DNA of 5,779 nt from an uncultured Eubacteriales bacterium. Lineage in GTDB: Bacteria > Bacillota > Clostridia > UBA1381. The notes beneath the pieces were generated by a model. It did no database searches and was not told the DNA's origin. It worked only from the letters and a program-made list of their open reading frames with translations. The stretch is taken from positions 1 through 5,779 of the forward strand of contig USPO01000115.1 in assembly GCA_900556575.1 (NCBI GenBank). Reading direction: 5' to 3'. Shown here piece by piece: positions 5,777 to 5,779 of the stretch (positions are counted from its first letter, which is position 1; each line of letters begins with the position of its first letter). The position numbers and the translations under genes are program-made.

Positions 5777-5779
5777 GTG
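5770..5779 (+). CDS. Start of the next operon gene (partial), probably the ABC ATPase
   Basis: An ATG at 5770 opens a new frame (Met-Val-Gly) that runs off the window. It overlaps the last 7 nt of the permease gene and has a GGGAG ribosome binding site (5758-5762) 7 nt upstream. An overlapping downstream gene after this type of permease is commonly the ATP-binding subunit, but only three codons are visible, so the product is inferred from position. Confidence 0.5.

Overview
The window looks like chromosomal DNA from an AT-rich Firmicute of the class Clostridia. I infer this from low-GC coding with A/T-ending codons, strong purine-rich ribosome binding sites, near-consensus SigA-type promoters with 17-bp spacers, and the protein families present: MreB/Mbl, FabZ, a Gram-positive-style TrmN6, and a DUF1847 protein. 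I cannot name the genus from sequence alone.

Layout. Positions 1-2766 hold a minus-strand cluster read as mreB (1741-2766), fabZ (1041-1481), then trmN6 (302-1048). A promoter just upstream of mreB (2808-2836) probably drives it. fabZ and trmN6 overlap by 8 nt. mreB and fabZ are separated by about 260 bp, most of it two copies of a palindromic repeat element. Three further tandem copies (period exactly 105 bp) lie directly after trmN6 and continue off the left edge. A minus-strand TIM-barrel amidohydrolase (2843-3664) follows with its own promoter. An AT-rich divergent intergenic region (3665-4097) separates it from a plus-strand operon. That operon consists of a cysteine-rich DUF1847 protein (4098-4808), an ABC transporter permease of the SsuC/TauC type (4808-5776), and the first codons of a third gene (from 5770). 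A consensus promoter at 3990-4018 drives it, with an operator-like inverted repeat in the leader.

How the genes fit together. The left cluster is housekeeping: cell shape (MreB), fatty-acid elongation (FabZ) and tRNA modification (TrmN6). The right operon looks like an import system whose first gene is a putative metal-binding protein of unknown function; overlapping stop and start codons tie the three genes together. The substrate is not visible from the sequence.

The most unusual content is the repeat family. Five copies share an almost invariant 25-bp hairpin core, while their outer arms differ in sequence yet stay self-complementary. In two places the end of an element supplies the stop codon of the neighbouring gene. 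This suggests a small non-autonomous mobile or structured-RNA element of roughly 85-107 bp.
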